From assembly GCF_032918005.1 (NCBI RefSeq), contig NZ_CP136628.1:2589501-2653500 (forward strand): a stretch of 64,000 nucleotides of DNA, written 5' to 3'. The notes beneath the pieces were generated by a model, which worked only from the letters and a program-made list of their open reading frames with translations, did not search any database and was not told the origin of the DNA. The position numbers and the translations under genes were made by a program. This stretch comes from Bradyrhizobium sp. NDS-1 (GTDB lineage Bacteria; Pseudomonadota; Alphaproteobacteria; Rhizobiales; Xanthobacteraceae). Positions 51,291-60,768 of the stretch are shown here, piece after piece. Within the stretch, counting starts at the first letter, position 1; every line of letters begins with the position of its first letter.

Positions 51291-51719
51291 ATGTACAGAA
51301 TTCGAGCCGTCGATGCGGACGATGACGAAGCCGCCGAGATGCTCGGTGATTTGCATCGGCTGACATTCTTCCATGGGGCCTCAATGCCGCAATTCGATTT
51401 GGGGACGTGGTGGATCGCCTACCACGGCGATGACGCGGTTGCCTTCGCAGGCGTCGTGCCCTCGACGCATGCGCGGAACAGCGGATATTTCTGCCGCGTC
51501 GGGGTCTTGCAGCGGCACTGGGGGCGGGGACTTCAACTCAGGTTGATGCGGGCGATCGAAGTGCGAGCGCGGCGCCTCGGATGGGACAGCATCGTCTCCG
51601 ATACGACGGACAATCCGGTATCTGCCAACAATTTCATCCGTGCGGGTTATCGGCTGCACGAGCCCGAGACGCCCTGGGGCTGGTCGCATACGCTTTACTG
51701 GCGGAAGTGGCTGCGCTGA
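51291..51719 (+). CDS. GNAT-family N-acetyltransferase
   Basis: A 142-aa acetyltransferase. Acetyl-CoA binding is seen in GVLQRHWGRGLQLRLM; C-terminal NFIRAGYRLHEPE completes the fold. In phage-like modules, GNAT genes are common beside small membrane proteins, as here. Substrate unknown. Confidence 0.78.
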   Translation: MYRIRAVDADDDEAAEMLGDLHRLTFFHGASMPQFDLGTWWIAYHGDDAVAFAGVVPSTHARNSGYFCRVGVLQRHWGRGLQLRLMRAIEVRARRLGWDSIVSDTTDNPVSANNFIRAGYRLHEPETPWGWSHTLYWRKWLR

Positions 51720-51816
51720 GCAATTGGAGCGGGCTTCCCGTGACGCGGAACGCGACTCTCTCATACCAGAGTGGCTGCGCGAGCCGCGCGTAGCTTCCGT
51801 ACGCCCGGAAATGTCT

Positions 51817-51850
51817 AACGGCCCGGCAGCTTGACGGCTGCCGGGCCGTT
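51817..51850 (+). terminator. Strong hairpin terminator after the phage-like module
   Basis: Perfect 14-bp arms at 51817-51830 and 51837-51850, 6-nt loop, followed by TCTGCGTTTG. It separates the phage-like module from the CoA-transferase gene. Confidence 0.65.
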
Positions 51851-51963
51851 TCTGCGTTTGGAGTGAAGCGAGCGAGGCACTTGCGAAGTTGGCGGCGCCG
51901 GGCTTTAAGTCTGCTCCTGCAGGAAATTCGGCGGCCATAAGCCGATGTAAGGGAGCGCTATCG

Positions 51964-53232
51964 ATGCCCAACAGACCTCAATTGCCGGAACGTTCGCCGC
52001 GGGCGACCGGAGGCCTGACTGCGCTCGATGGTCTGCTGGTCGTCGATTTCACGCGTGTCGTCGCCGGCCCGGCCTGCACGCAGACACTCGCCGACTTCGG
52101 CGCGCACGTCATCAAGATCGAGAACCCCGACGGCGGCGACGATACGCGCGCCTATGAGCACGCTGAAATCGGCGGCGAAAGCGCCGCCTATCTCAGCCTG
52201 AACCGCAACAAGCGTGGCATTGCGCTCGATCTTACGGTGCCCGAAGCCCGCGAGATCGCGCTGGATCTGATCGGCAAGGCGGATGTGGTCGTGGAGAACT
52301 TTTCAAGCGGGGTCATGAAGAAGTTCGGGCTCGACTATGAGACGGTCGCGCCGCTCAATCCTCGGCTGGTCTATTGCTCGATCTCCGCCTACGGGCGCTC
52401 CGGACCGTTCGCCTCGCGCCCCGGCTTCGATCCCATCACGCAGGCAGAGAGCGGCTTCATGTCGCTCAATGGATTTGCCGACGGCCCGGCGGTTCGTACC
52501 GGCCCGCCGATCGTGGACATGGCAACGGGGATGTCTGCGTGCAACGCCATCCTGATGGCGCTGCTGGCCCGGGACCGGCTCGGCCGCGGGCAACAGGTCG
52601 AAGTCGCCTTGTTCGACGTCGCAATGGGGATGACCGGCTTCTACGGCATGGCCTATCTCATGAGCGGCGAGAACCCCGGCCGGTTCGGCAATTCGCCCAG
52701 CGGCTCTCCGACTGTCGGCGTCTACGAGGCCTCCGATGGGCCGCTCTATATGGCCTGCGCCAACGACCGGCTCTATCGCCGGCTCGTGGTCGAGGTGTTC
52801 AACCGGCCAGATCTCATCACCGGTCCGCAGTTTGCCACGCGCAAGGACCGTTCCGAGAACAAGGAGCTCCTGCGCGCAGCCATCGCGGAGGTCTTTGCCG
52901 GCGATACTCTCGAGAACTGGATGGCGAAGATGAAGCAGGCCAATATTCCGGTCGGCTATCTCCGGACAGTCGAGGAGGGGTTCAACGCACCCGAAGCCCG
53001 CGAGCGCCAGCGCTTGAACCGGATCCCGCATCGTACTGCGGAATGGGTGCCCAACATCGAGCCGCCAGTTTCCATGAGCCTCACCGGCGCGGTCGATCCC
53101 GTTGCTGCCCCGCTGTTAGGTGAGCATACCGAGGATGTCTTGCGCAATGTGCTCGGGTATGACGAGCGTCGGATCGCGGAGTTTAGCCGGAAGGGTGTCT
53201 TTGGCTCAGGCAAACCCTCGGCGCCGGTCTAA
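51964..53232 (+). CDS. CaiB/BaiF-family CoA-transferase (class III)
   Basis: A 422-aa transferase moving CoA between carboxylic acids. Typical motifs: LLVVDFTRVVAGPACTQTLADFGA, LNRNKRGIALDL, and the catalytic Asp in PPIVDMATGMSA near residue 182. The ATG at 51964 has GGGAG at 8 nt. First gene of a likely operon with the two-component monooxygenase; it may activate an acid substrate as a CoA thioester. Confidence 0.85.
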   Translation: MPNRPQLPERSPRATGGLTALDGLLVVDFTRVVAGPACTQTLADFGAHVIKIENPDGGDDTRAYEHAEIGGESAAYLSLNRNKRGIALDLTVPEAREIALDLIGKADVVVENFSSGVMKKFGLDYETVAPLNPRLVYCSISAYGRSGPFASRPGFDPITQAESGFMSLNGFADGPAVRTGPPIVDMATGMSACNAILMALLARDRLGRGQQVEVALFDVAMGMTGFYGMAYLMSGENPGRFGNSPSGSPTVGVYEASDGPLYMACANDRLYRRLVVEVFNRPDLITGPQFATRKDRSENKELLRAAIAEVFAGDTLENWMAKMKQANIPVGYLRTVEEGFNAPEARERQRLNRIPHRTAEWVPNIEPPVSMSLTGAVDPVAAPLLGEHTEDVLRNVLGYDERRIAEFSRKGVFGSGKPSAPV

Positions 53233-53361
53233 GCCCGAGCGGTCAACCCTCATGGCACCCGGCTTCGGCCGGCGTGCGAATTGATGCGTCGTGATGCCAT
53301 CTGCATTGGCTTGATTTGGCGATGGGGCGGCCGCATAAATGCAGGAAAGCGAGGGACACGA

Positions 53362-54591
53362 ATGGCGCCTGGTCGAAAGCCGAGCATGGGTCAGCCCACC
53401 GGGCCGGACGCCGGCGAGCACGCCCATGCGGCAATGATCGCGAAGGCTGGGGCCCTGCTGCCGCGACTCCGAGAGAGGGCGGCGCGGACAGAGGAGCTGC
53501 GGCATCTGCCGTCGGAAACCGAAAGGGATCTCCACGACGGTGGTCTATTCCGGATGCTCCAACCGGCGCGGATTGGCGGCGCCGAGCTTGATTATGTCGC
53601 CCTGGTCGACTGCGCGGAGCTGCTCGGACAAGCGGACGCTTCGGTCGCCTGGAATCTCGCCAATCTGGCGAGCCATCACTGGATGCTCGGCATGTTCGAG
53701 CATAAGGCGCAGGATCTTGTCTGGGGCCGTGATCCGGATGCGCTAATTGCATCCTCGTTCATTTTCCCCGCCGGACGCGCCACGAAAGTCGAGGGGGGAT
53801 ACCGGCTGCACGGCAGCTGGCCGTTCTCCTCCGGTGTAGCCTCCTGCGACTGGAATATGCTTGCGAGCGTGGTCTACTCCGACGACGAGGCCGATGGCAT
53901 CGAGTATCGCATCTTTCTGCTGCCAAAAGCCGATTACAAGGTGCTGGACACCTGGAACGTCGCGGGACTGCGCGGGACGGGGTCTTGCGACGTGGAGGTC
54001 AGGGATGCCTTCGTGGCAGACTACATGACGGTTGCGGTCGGCGATCTCTCGGGCGGCCCGACGCCGGGAAGCAAGATCAATCCAAATCCGCTGTATGCGC
54101 TCCCCGTATTCTCGCTGTTCCCATACGTCCTTTCCGGGGTTGCGCTGGGCAATGCGCAGGCGTGCCTCGACGATTATACGGAGGTCGCACGCCATCGCAT
54201 TTCGACCTACAACCGCGCCAAGCTGAGCGATTTTCAGAGCACTCAGATCAAGATCGCAGAAGCCTCGGCGAAGATCGATGCCGCGCGCCTGATCATGCGG
54301 TCGGCATGCCTGGATGCCATGGAGGACGCGCGGCGCGGTCACGTCCCTGATATGGCAAAAAAGACCCGATATCGACGCGATGGGTCTTTTTCAGTGAACC
54401 TGTGCACGGACGCGGTCTCGATGCTGTTTGCCGCGAGCGGTGCGCGCGGGCTGTTCACGACTGGTGTGTTGCAGCGGCAATTCCGCGATGCTCACGCGAT
54501 CAACTCGCATCTCGCATTCAACTTCGATGCGGCCGGGACCAATTATGGACGCGTGGCGCTGGGCCTGCCGTCCGAGAATCTCACGCTGTGA
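53362..54591 (+). CDS. Flavin-dependent monooxygenase, oxygenase component (acyl-CoA dehydrogenase fold)
   Basis: A 409-aa group D (HsaA/HpaB-like) monooxygenase. The pattern (PSETERDLHDGGLFRMLQPARIGG, then ASVAWNLANLASHHWMLG, GSWPFSSGVASCDW, GLRGTGSCDVEV) is characteristic of this family of reduced-flavin users. The ATG at 53362 follows GAGGGA; a longer in-frame start is less likely. Ten nt later the flavin reductase gene begins, so they form a two-component enzyme. The aromatic or heterocyclic substrate is unknown. A terminator-like hairpin lies inside the gene at 54358-54391. Confidence 0.84.
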   Translation: MAPGRKPSMGQPTGPDAGEHAHAAMIAKAGALLPRLRERAARTEELRHLPSETERDLHDGGLFRMLQPARIGGAELDYVALVDCAELLGQADASVAWNLANLASHHWMLGMFEHKAQDLVWGRDPDALIASSFIFPAGRATKVEGGYRLHGSWPFSSGVASCDWNMLASVVYSDDEADGIEYRIFLLPKADYKVLDTWNVAGLRGTGSCDVEVRDAFVADYMTVAVGDLSGGPTPGSKINPNPLYALPVFSLFPYVLSGVALGNAQACLDDYTEVARHRISTYNRAKLSDFQSTQIKIAEASAKIDAARLIMRSACLDAMEDARRGHVPDMAKKTRYRRDGSFSVNLCTDAVSMLFAASGARGLFTTGVLQRQFRDAHAINSHLAFNFDAAGTNYGRVALGLPSENLTL

Positions 54592-54600
54592 GGCCGGCTG

Positions 54601-55164
54601 ATGAGTGATCTGCCGCAGCAGCCCCGCGTTTCCGACCCCGCCAACGAGTTCGCGAGCGATAACTCGCAGATCGATCCCCGCGACTTTCGCAACGCCCTCG
54701 GAACCTATGCAACGGGCGTGACGATCATCACGGCCGCAGCGCCTGACGGCAAGCCTTACGGGCTGACGTGCAATTCGTTCGCCTCGGTGTCGCTGAATCC
54801 TCCGCTGGTTCTCTGGAGCCTTGTCGTTTATTCCTCGAGCCTGACCATCTTCCAGAATGCCAGCCATTTCACGGTCAACGTGCTTGGCGCCTCCCAGCAG
54901 GCACTTGCGAGCAAATTCGCGAAATCGTCGGATGACAAGTTCACCGGTGTGGACTGGACGCCGGGCCTCGGCATGGCACCGGTCCTTGCAGAGAGCGTCG
55001 CCAACTTCCAATGCCGCTCCGTGAATCGCTATTATGGCGGCGACCACGTGATCTTTCTCGGCGCGGTCGAGGCCTATACCTACAACGCGCGCGAGCCGCT
55101 GCTCTTCGCGCGAGGGGCGTTCGGCCGATTTCTCGCGGACGACGAGCGCAAAAAGTCCCCTTAG
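54601..55164 (+). CDS. Flavin reductase component of the two-component monooxygenase
   Basis: A 187-aa flavin reductase (HpaC/HsaB-like). The motifs NALGTYATGVTIITA, GLTCNSFASVSLNPPLVLWSL and FTVNVLG are typical of the family, and later DHVIFLGAVEAY is also conserved. It supplies FMNH2 or FADH2 to the adjacent oxygenase. GAGG precedes the ATG. Confidence 0.86.
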   Translation: MSDLPQQPRVSDPANEFASDNSQIDPRDFRNALGTYATGVTIITAAAPDGKPYGLTCNSFASVSLNPPLVLWSLVVYSSSLTIFQNASHFTVNVLGASQQALASKFAKSSDDKFTGVDWTPGLGMAPVLAESVANFQCRSVNRYYGGDHVIFLGAVEAYTYNAREPLLFARGAFGRFLADDERKKSP

Positions 55165-55186
55165 CGTGCTTCAGGCGATGGATGGC

Positions 55187-56095
55187 CTAACGCTCCGCCG
55201 CTGAAAGCTTGTAAATTTCCAGCGCGTCGGCTTCCGCGCCGCGCGCCGCCTTCGCCAGCCTGAAGAGTTGGCCCGCAAGCGAGGCCATTGGCACAGGCGT
55301 CGACGTCGCCTGTGCGACGTCGACGACCGTATCGAGATCCTTGAGCATCGTTGCAATGTGGCCAAGGGGTGGCGAGTGAATGCCTTGGGCCATCCGCGGC
55401 ACGAAAAGCTGTAGCGGAATGGAGTCTGCAAAGCCGCCGGCGAGGGCTTCGGGCAAGCGATTGGCATCAATTCCCGCGTTCGCGGCCAAACGTGTGGCTT
55501 CCGCGAGAACGGCCATCGCGCAACCGACGATCACCTGATTGCAGAGTTTTGTGGTCTGGCCGGCGCCGGTCGGGCCCATGTGGGTGAATCTGCGCGCCAT
55601 GGACAACACGTAGGGCCGTACCCTCTCGATGTCAGCAGCTTCTCCACCGGCCATGATTGCAAGCGTGCCTTCCTCGGCCCCCTTCGTGCCGCCGGAAACC
55701 GGTGCATCGATCCAGCCGGCGCCATTGGCGTCTTTCAGTCGCCTTGCGAGGCCGCGTGCGGCGTCGGGATGTATCGACGAGAAGTCGACGACAAGCTTGC
55801 CAGCGCCGGATGCCGCTGCCAGCCCCTCGGGCCCGAAGATCACGTCTTCGACCGCCGCCGCATCGGTCACGCACATGAAGGCAATATCGGAGTTCACCAG
55901 GAGATCGCGCGGCGTGGCTGCGCGCTTGGCACCGGCTTCGATGAGCGCGGCCACCTTGCCCTCCGAACGGTTCCAGGCAGTGACCTGATAGCCGGCCGTG
56001 AGCAGGCGTCGGGTCATCGGTGTTCCCATCAGCCCCAGGCCAAGATAACCAAGCCTCTCGGCGCCTTGCGGGTTTGCCTTGCTCGCATCAGCCAT
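55187..56095 (-). CDS. 3-Hydroxyisobutyrate dehydrogenase-family oxidoreductase
   Basis: A 302-aa beta-hydroxyacid dehydrogenase. The NAD(P)-binding motif GYLGLGLMGTPM is near residue 16, the substrate-binding motif DAPVSGGTKGAEEGTLAIM near 122, and the catalytic Lys in GAGQTTKLCNQ near 172. ATG at 56095 behind GGAGG; upstream in-frame sequence is rejected. Convergent with the flavin reductase and divergent from the transporter gene. The substrate may be a catabolic intermediate. Confidence 0.86.
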   Translation of the reverse strand: MADASKANPQGAERLGYLGLGLMGTPMTRRLLTAGYQVTAWNRSEGKVAALIEAGAKRAATPRDLLVNSDIAFMCVTDAAAVEDVIFGPEGLAAASGAGKLVVDFSSIHPDAARGLARRLKDANGAGWIDAPVSGGTKGAEEGTLAIMAGGEAADIERVRPYVLSMARRFTHMGPTGAGQTTKLCNQVIVGCAMAVLAEATRLAANAGIDANRLPEALAGGFADSIPLQLFVPRMAQGIHSPPLGHIATMLKDLDTVVDVAQATSTPVPMASLAGQLFRLAKAARGAEADALEIYKLSAAER

Positions 56096-56260
56096 AGGTT
56101 GCCTCCTTCTGCCGCAGCGGCGCCGCTTTATCATACATTGCGCGGCGGGCGACGAAACCGTCGGCCTCGCATGGCTTGCCTGATTGTTTGAACCATGAAA
56201 CATTTGAGGCAGTCGGGTTGAGGTGGCGCCGGTCGGCGCCGGAGCAGCGGAGTGGGCACG

Positions 56261-57244
56261 ATGCGAACCGTTTCGAAGTGGATCCTGGCTTTGGGGGCGG
56301 CGGCGGCCGTGAGCGCGGGGGCAACCTCGTCATGGGCGCAGCAGACGATCCGCGTCGGCTGGACGATTCCAGCCGAGGAATCCAAATACTGGATGATGCG
56401 CCGCGCGGCTGAATTTCCCAATCTCGGCAAGACCTATAACATCGAATGGACCCAGTTTCAGGGCACCGCGCCGATGACGCAGGCCCTGGCGGCCGGCGCG
56501 CTCGACTGCGCAACGCAGGCGCCGCTGTCGCTGTCCAATGGTGTCGTGGGCGGCAACCTCAAAGCCTATATCGTGGCGCAGCACGTGTTCGAGAAGCCTG
56601 GCGGTTTCTCGGTCTATTGGGCCGTCAAGGATGACTCGCCGATCAAGACGATCGCCGATCTCAAGGGCAAGACGGTCGGCATTTCCGTGATCGGCGGCGG
56701 CACGCAAGGTCCGTTCAACCTGCTCCTAAAGCAGAATGGTGTGGATCCGGCCAAGGATATCAAGCTCGTCGAGGTCGGCTTTGCGGTGTCCGAGGATGCG
56801 CTGCGCCAGGGCCGCGTCGATGCCGTCAACATGAATCAGCCATTTGCCGCACGCGCGGAGGCGAAGGGCGGCACGAGAAAACTGTTCTCACTGTCGGAGG
56901 CCATGCCGAACATCGTGCATATCCTGGAAGCCTGCCGGGCCGATTTCGTCGACAAGAACCCTGAAGCGGTCAAGGCCTATGTCCGCGACATCACGTCAGG
57001 AATGAAGAAGGCGTTGGCGAACCGGGAGGAGACCTTGAAGGTCGTCAATGAAGTTCTGAAAGCGCCTATCCCGGTGCTCGAGACCTATCTGCTTAAGGAC
57101 AACGATTTCGGCCGTGATCCTGGCGCGGCGCCGAACTTCCCCGCGATTCAGAAGATGCTGGACATCTACGCGGAGACCGGAATGCTGCCGAAACTGGATG
57201 TCGCACAGTTCAAGCATCCGTCGATCGTCGCTCCCCTGGAATAG
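56261..57244 (+). CDS. NMT1/TauA-type ABC transporter substrate-binding protein
   Basis: A 327-aa periplasmic protein with signal peptide (cleavage near SSWAQQ). NMT1/SsuA-like features include AAGALDCATQ, DLKGKTVGISVIGGGTQG and the two-lobed pattern. The ATG at 56261 has GGAG at 8-nt spacing. With the ATPase and two permeases downstream it forms a complete importer; the ligand may be an organic acid, sulfonate or pyridine-type compound. Confidence 0.85.
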   Translation: MRTVSKWILALGAAAAVSAGATSSWAQQTIRVGWTIPAEESKYWMMRRAAEFPNLGKTYNIEWTQFQGTAPMTQALAAGALDCATQAPLSLSNGVVGGNLKAYIVAQHVFEKPGGFSVYWAVKDDSPIKTIADLKGKTVGISVIGGGTQGPFNLLLKQNGVDPAKDIKLVEVGFAVSEDALRQGRVDAVNMNQPFAARAEAKGGTRKLFSLSEAMPNIVHILEACRADFVDKNPEAVKAYVRDITSGMKKALANREETLKVVNEVLKAPIPVLETYLLKDNDFGRDPGAAPNFPAIQKMLDIYAETGMLPKLDVAQFKHPSIVAPLE

Positions 57245-57322
57245 ACGAGCGATCGTGCGATCCGAACGAGGAGCTCGCGGCGTCCCGGATGATCCGGGAC
57301 GCGGGACGAAGAAGATGCACGC

Positions 57323-59017
57323 ATGATGAAGTTGCGATCACGGGTCACGACAGACGGCCTCGACCGGGCCCCGCACCGTGCATTCATGCGCGCGATGGGG
57401 CTCGACGACGCCGCGATTGCGAAACCGATGGTGGGCGTCGTCAGCATGAAGGGCGAGCAGACGCCCTGCAACATGACCCACGACTTCCAGGTGGCTGCGG
57501 CCAAAACCGGAATTGAGGAGGCCGGCGGCACGCCGCGCGAATTCTCGACCGTGTCGGTTTCCGACGGCATCAGCATGAATCACGAGGGAATGAAGTTCTC
57601 GCTGTTTTCGCGCGAACTGATCGCCGACTCGATCGAGGCCGTCGTCCATGGTCTGGCCTACGACGCGCTGATCGGATACGGCGGATGCGACAAGACCCTT
57701 CCTGGCGTGATGATGGGCATGGTTCGTTGCAACGTACCCTCCATCTTCATCTATGGCGGCAGCTCGCTTCCGGGCCGCGCGGATGGGCGTACGCTGACGG
57801 TGCTCGACTCCTATGAGGCTGTCGGCAGCTTCATGACCGGTGAGATCGACGGCGCCACGCTCGAGCGGATCGAGCGTGCCTGCCTGCCGACGATCGGCGC
57901 GTGCGCCGGTCAGTTCACCGCCAACACCATGGGAATGGTCTCGGAGGCGATGGGGCTGACCATTCCCAACGTCTCGATGGTGCCCGGTGTCTATGCCGAA
58001 CGCGCACAGATCTCGCGACGGGCCGGCCGCCTGATCATGGAGATGCTGGAGCGTGGCGGGCCGCTGCCGCGCGACATCGTGACGCGGAAGTCCCTGGAGA
58101 ACGGCGCGGCGATCGTTGCTGCGACCGGAGGCTCGACCAATGCCGCTCTGCATCTGCCGGCGATCGCGAACGAGGCCGGCATTGTATTCGGGATCGACGA
58201 TGTGGGCGAGGTCTTTGCCAGGACACCGCTGATCGGAAATCTGCGCCCCGGGGGAAAATACACGGCGAAGGATGTCTACGACATCGGCGGGGCCGCCGTG
58301 GTGATCCGCGAGCTGATTCGGAGCGGTCACATCGACGGCAGCTGCATCACCATCACAGGGCGCTCGCTTGCTGAAGAGTACGGTGCAGCCAACGCGCCGG
58401 ACGGCGAGGTGGTTTACGCGTCTGCCGCGCCGATCATGCCTGACGGCGGCGTGGCGGTGCTGAAGGGAAATCTCTGCCCCGATGGTGCGGTGATCAAGGT
58501 CGCAGGCTTGAAGAGCCAGTTCTTCGAAGGCGTGGCGCGCGTGTTCGAAGATGAGGAAGGCTGCGTCAAAGCTGTTCGGGATCGCAGCTACAAGGCAGGC
58601 GAGGTGCTTGTGATCCGAAACGAAGGGCCGGTCGGTGGCCCCGGCATGCGCGAGATGCTCGGTGTCACCGCGCTGATCTACGGGCAGGGCATGGGCGAGA
58701 AGGTGGCGCTGATCACCGATGGCCGGTTCTCCGGCGCGACCCGCGGTATGTGCATCGGCTACGTGGCCCCCGAAGCCTTCGTCGGTGGTCCGCTCGCGCT
58801 CGTTCGCGACGGTGACAGGATCCGGATCGATGCCGCAAACCGACGGATGGATGTGCTGCTCGACGAGCAGGAACTCACCACGCGGCGGCGAGATTGGAAG
58901 CCGCGTCCGCCGCGTCACCGTGCAGGCGCTCTTGCAAAATATGCGCGGCTGGTTGGGCAAGCGCCAGGCGGAGCCGTGACGCATGAAGGCCCGGCAGAAT
59001 GGCCGTGGTTCGAATGA
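57323..59017 (+). CDS. IlvD/Edd-family dehydratase
   Basis: A 564-aa iron-sulfur dehydratase. Three cluster cysteines are visible in [16 protein letters not shown] and [12 protein letters not shown], the DHAD-type arrangement; the substrate loop MEMLERGG and [10 protein letters not shown] near the C terminus are conserved. It is placed inside a transporter operon, between the binding protein and the ATPase. This suggests a catabolic role on a hydroxy- or sugar acid and not branched-chain amino acid synthesis, but this is inferred from context. Confidence 0.85.
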   Translation: MMKLRSRVTTDGLDRAPHRAFMRAMGLDDAAIAKPMVGVVSMKGEQTPCNMTHDFQVAAAKTGIEEAGGTPREFSTVSVSDGISMNHEGMKFSLFSRELIADSIEAVVHGLAYDALIGYGGCDKTLPGVMMGMVRCNVPSIFIYGGSSLPGRADGRTLTVLDSYEAVGSFMTGEIDGATLERIERACLPTIGACAGQFTANTMGMVSEAMGLTIPNVSMVPGVYAERAQISRRAGRLIMEMLERGGPLPRDIVTRKSLENGAAIVAATGGSTNAALHLPAIANEAGIVFGIDDVGEVFARTPLIGNLRPGGKYTAKDVYDIGGAAVVIRELIRSGHIDGSCITITGRSLAEEYGAANAPDGEVVYASAAPIMPDGGVAVLKGNLCPDGAVIKVAGLKSQFFEGVARVFEDEEGCVKAVRDRSYKAGEVLVIRNEGPVGGPGMREMLGVTALIYGQGMGEKVALITDGRFSGATRGMCIGYVAPEAFVGGPLALVRDGDRIRIDAANRRMDVLLDEQELTTRRRDWKPRPPRHRAGALAKYARLVGQAPGGAVTHEGPAEWPWFE

Positions 59018-59140
59018 CGCACCGCACGGGTGCGAAAATGGCCGCCTGTCTGGCAGGTTTCTTGCTAAGCTCGTGCCGCTGACGGAGAACGTTCAGCAGG
59101 TTCGTCGAAGAATGTTCGCGCGCGTGGGGCGAGAGACGGG

Positions 59141-59986
59141 ATGACGGTAGTGCCGGCGAGATCGAGCGAATGGGTGAGACCGGTGACATCACACGAGCCG
59201 GCTTCTGCGATCATCGAGATCGACCGCGTCTCGCAGGTCTTTCAGACCTCGGCGCGCAAGGATCATGTGGCGCTTTCGGACATCTCGCTGACGATCGAGG
59301 AGGGGGCCTTCGTCTCCATCCTCGGTCCGTCCGGTTGCGGCAAGTCGACACTGCTTTATATCGTCGGCGGTTTTGTCAGCCCGACCAGCGGCGCGGCAAA
59401 GATCAAGGGTCATGCGATCACGGGGCCCGGTCCGGATCGCGGACCGGTGTTCCAGGAGTTTGCCCTATTCCCCTGGAAGACCGTGCTGGGCAATGTGATG
59501 TATGGCCCGCGTCAGCAAGGTGTGCGCGCCACTGAGGCGGAAGCGCAGAGCCGGACCTTGATCGAGATGGTCGGCCTCAAGGGCTTTGAAAATTTCTATC
59601 CCAAGGAATTGTCGGGCGGCATGAAGCAGCGCGTCGCGCTGGCGCGGACGCTTGCCTACCATCCAGAAGTGCTGCTGATGGACGAGCCGTTCGGGGCGCT
59701 CGACGCACACACCAGGACACGCCTGCAGAACGACCTTCTGAATATCTGGGAACGTGATCGCAAGACGGTGCTGTTCGTCACTCACTCGGTTGACGAGGCT
59801 GTCTTTCTCTCGGACAAGGTCGTGATGATGTCGAAATCTCCCGGCCGCATCCGGCAGGTGATCGACATCGATCTGCCGCGTCCGCGCCGCCGCAACGAGC
59901 TGTTGCTCGATCCGCGCTACCAGAAGTACGTCGTGGATATCGAGCGAATGTTCGATGAAGGCGAGGAAGGCGGGCCTGCCTCATGA
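59141..59986 (+). CDS. ABC transporter ATPase (TauB/SsuB type)
   Basis: A 281-aa ATPase with Walker A GPSGCGKST near residue 64, Q-loop FQEFALFPWKT, signature LSGGMKQR and Walker B LLMDEPFGALD. It overlaps the first permease by 4 nt (ATGA). Powers the NMT1-type importer. Confidence 0.88.
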   Translation: MTVVPARSSEWVRPVTSHEPASAIIEIDRVSQVFQTSARKDHVALSDISLTIEEGAFVSILGPSGCGKSTLLYIVGGFVSPTSGAAKIKGHAITGPGPDRGPVFQEFALFPWKTVLGNVMYGPRQQGVRATEAEAQSRTLIEMVGLKGFENFYPKELSGGMKQRVALARTLAYHPEVLLMDEPFGALDAHTRTRLQNDLLNIWERDRKTVLFVTHSVDEAVFLSDKVVMMSKSPGRIRQVIDIDLPRPRRRNELLLDPRYQKYVVDIERMFDEGEEGGPAS

Positions 59987-60768
59987 CGTCGCCGGCCGCC
60001 TTGATCAGACGGGCCGCGCCGGTGATGGCCTGCATCGGCTTGCTGGCAGTGTGGCAGGCCGCCTCGCTTGCGCTGAAGAACGACAGTTTCCCGACGGCGA
60101 TCGAAGCGATCCGAGCGGTTCCCGACATTCTTGGCGATAAGGAATCGCTGATCAACATCCTGGCCTCGCTTCGCCGCATGGCGATCGGGTTTGGGGTGGC
60201 GGTGCTCGTTTCGATTCCGCTGGGCCTGTTGATGGGACGCAGCCGGGGTGTCGCGGCTTTTTTCAATCCGCTCCTGATGGTGATCTATCCAGTGCCGAAG
60301 GCCGCCTTGATGCCGATCATCATGCTCTGGCTGGGAGTCGGCGACGTTACCAAGACCCTGGTGATCTTTCTGGGCGTCAGCCTTCCCGTGATCTATCACA
60401 GCTTTGAAGGCGCAAAGGCCGTCGAAGAGAAGATGCTGTGGTCGGGCGCTGCGATGGGGCTTTCGACGGCACAACGCCTGGTGCGGATCGTGTTGCCTGC
60501 GGCGCTGCCCGAAATCCTGACCGGGTGCCGCACGGGCCTCGTGCTGGCGCTGATCACGATGATCACCAGCGAGATGATCGCCCGCCAGTCCGGCGCCGGG
60601 AACATCCTGTTCAACGCGCTCGACATGGGCCAGTATGAAACCGTCTTCGCGATGATCATCATCGTGGGTGCGATGGGAATCTGTCTCGATGCGATTTTCG
60701 AACGGATCCGCGCAAGACTGGTGCGCTGGTCCGAGCCTCAGTTCGACATGCCGCTGAGCTTCTCATGA
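59983..60768 (+). CDS. ABC transporter permease 1 (TauC/SsuC type)
   Basis: A 261-aa permease with six hydrophobic segments and the EAA motif region SFEGAKAVEEKMLWSGAAMG. It overlaps both neighbours by 4 nt, so the module is translationally coupled. Confidence 0.87.
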   Translation: MTSPAALIRRAAPVMACIGLLAVWQAASLALKNDSFPTAIEAIRAVPDILGDKESLINILASLRRMAIGFGVAVLVSIPLGLLMGRSRGVAAFFNPLLMVIYPVPKAALMPIIMLWLGVGDVTKTLVIFLGVSLPVIYHSFEGAKAVEEKMLWSGAAMGLSTAQRLVRIVLPAALPEILTGCRTGLVLALITMITSEMIARQSGAGNILFNALDMGQYETVFAMIIIVGAMGICLDAIFERIRARLVRWSEPQFDMPLSFS

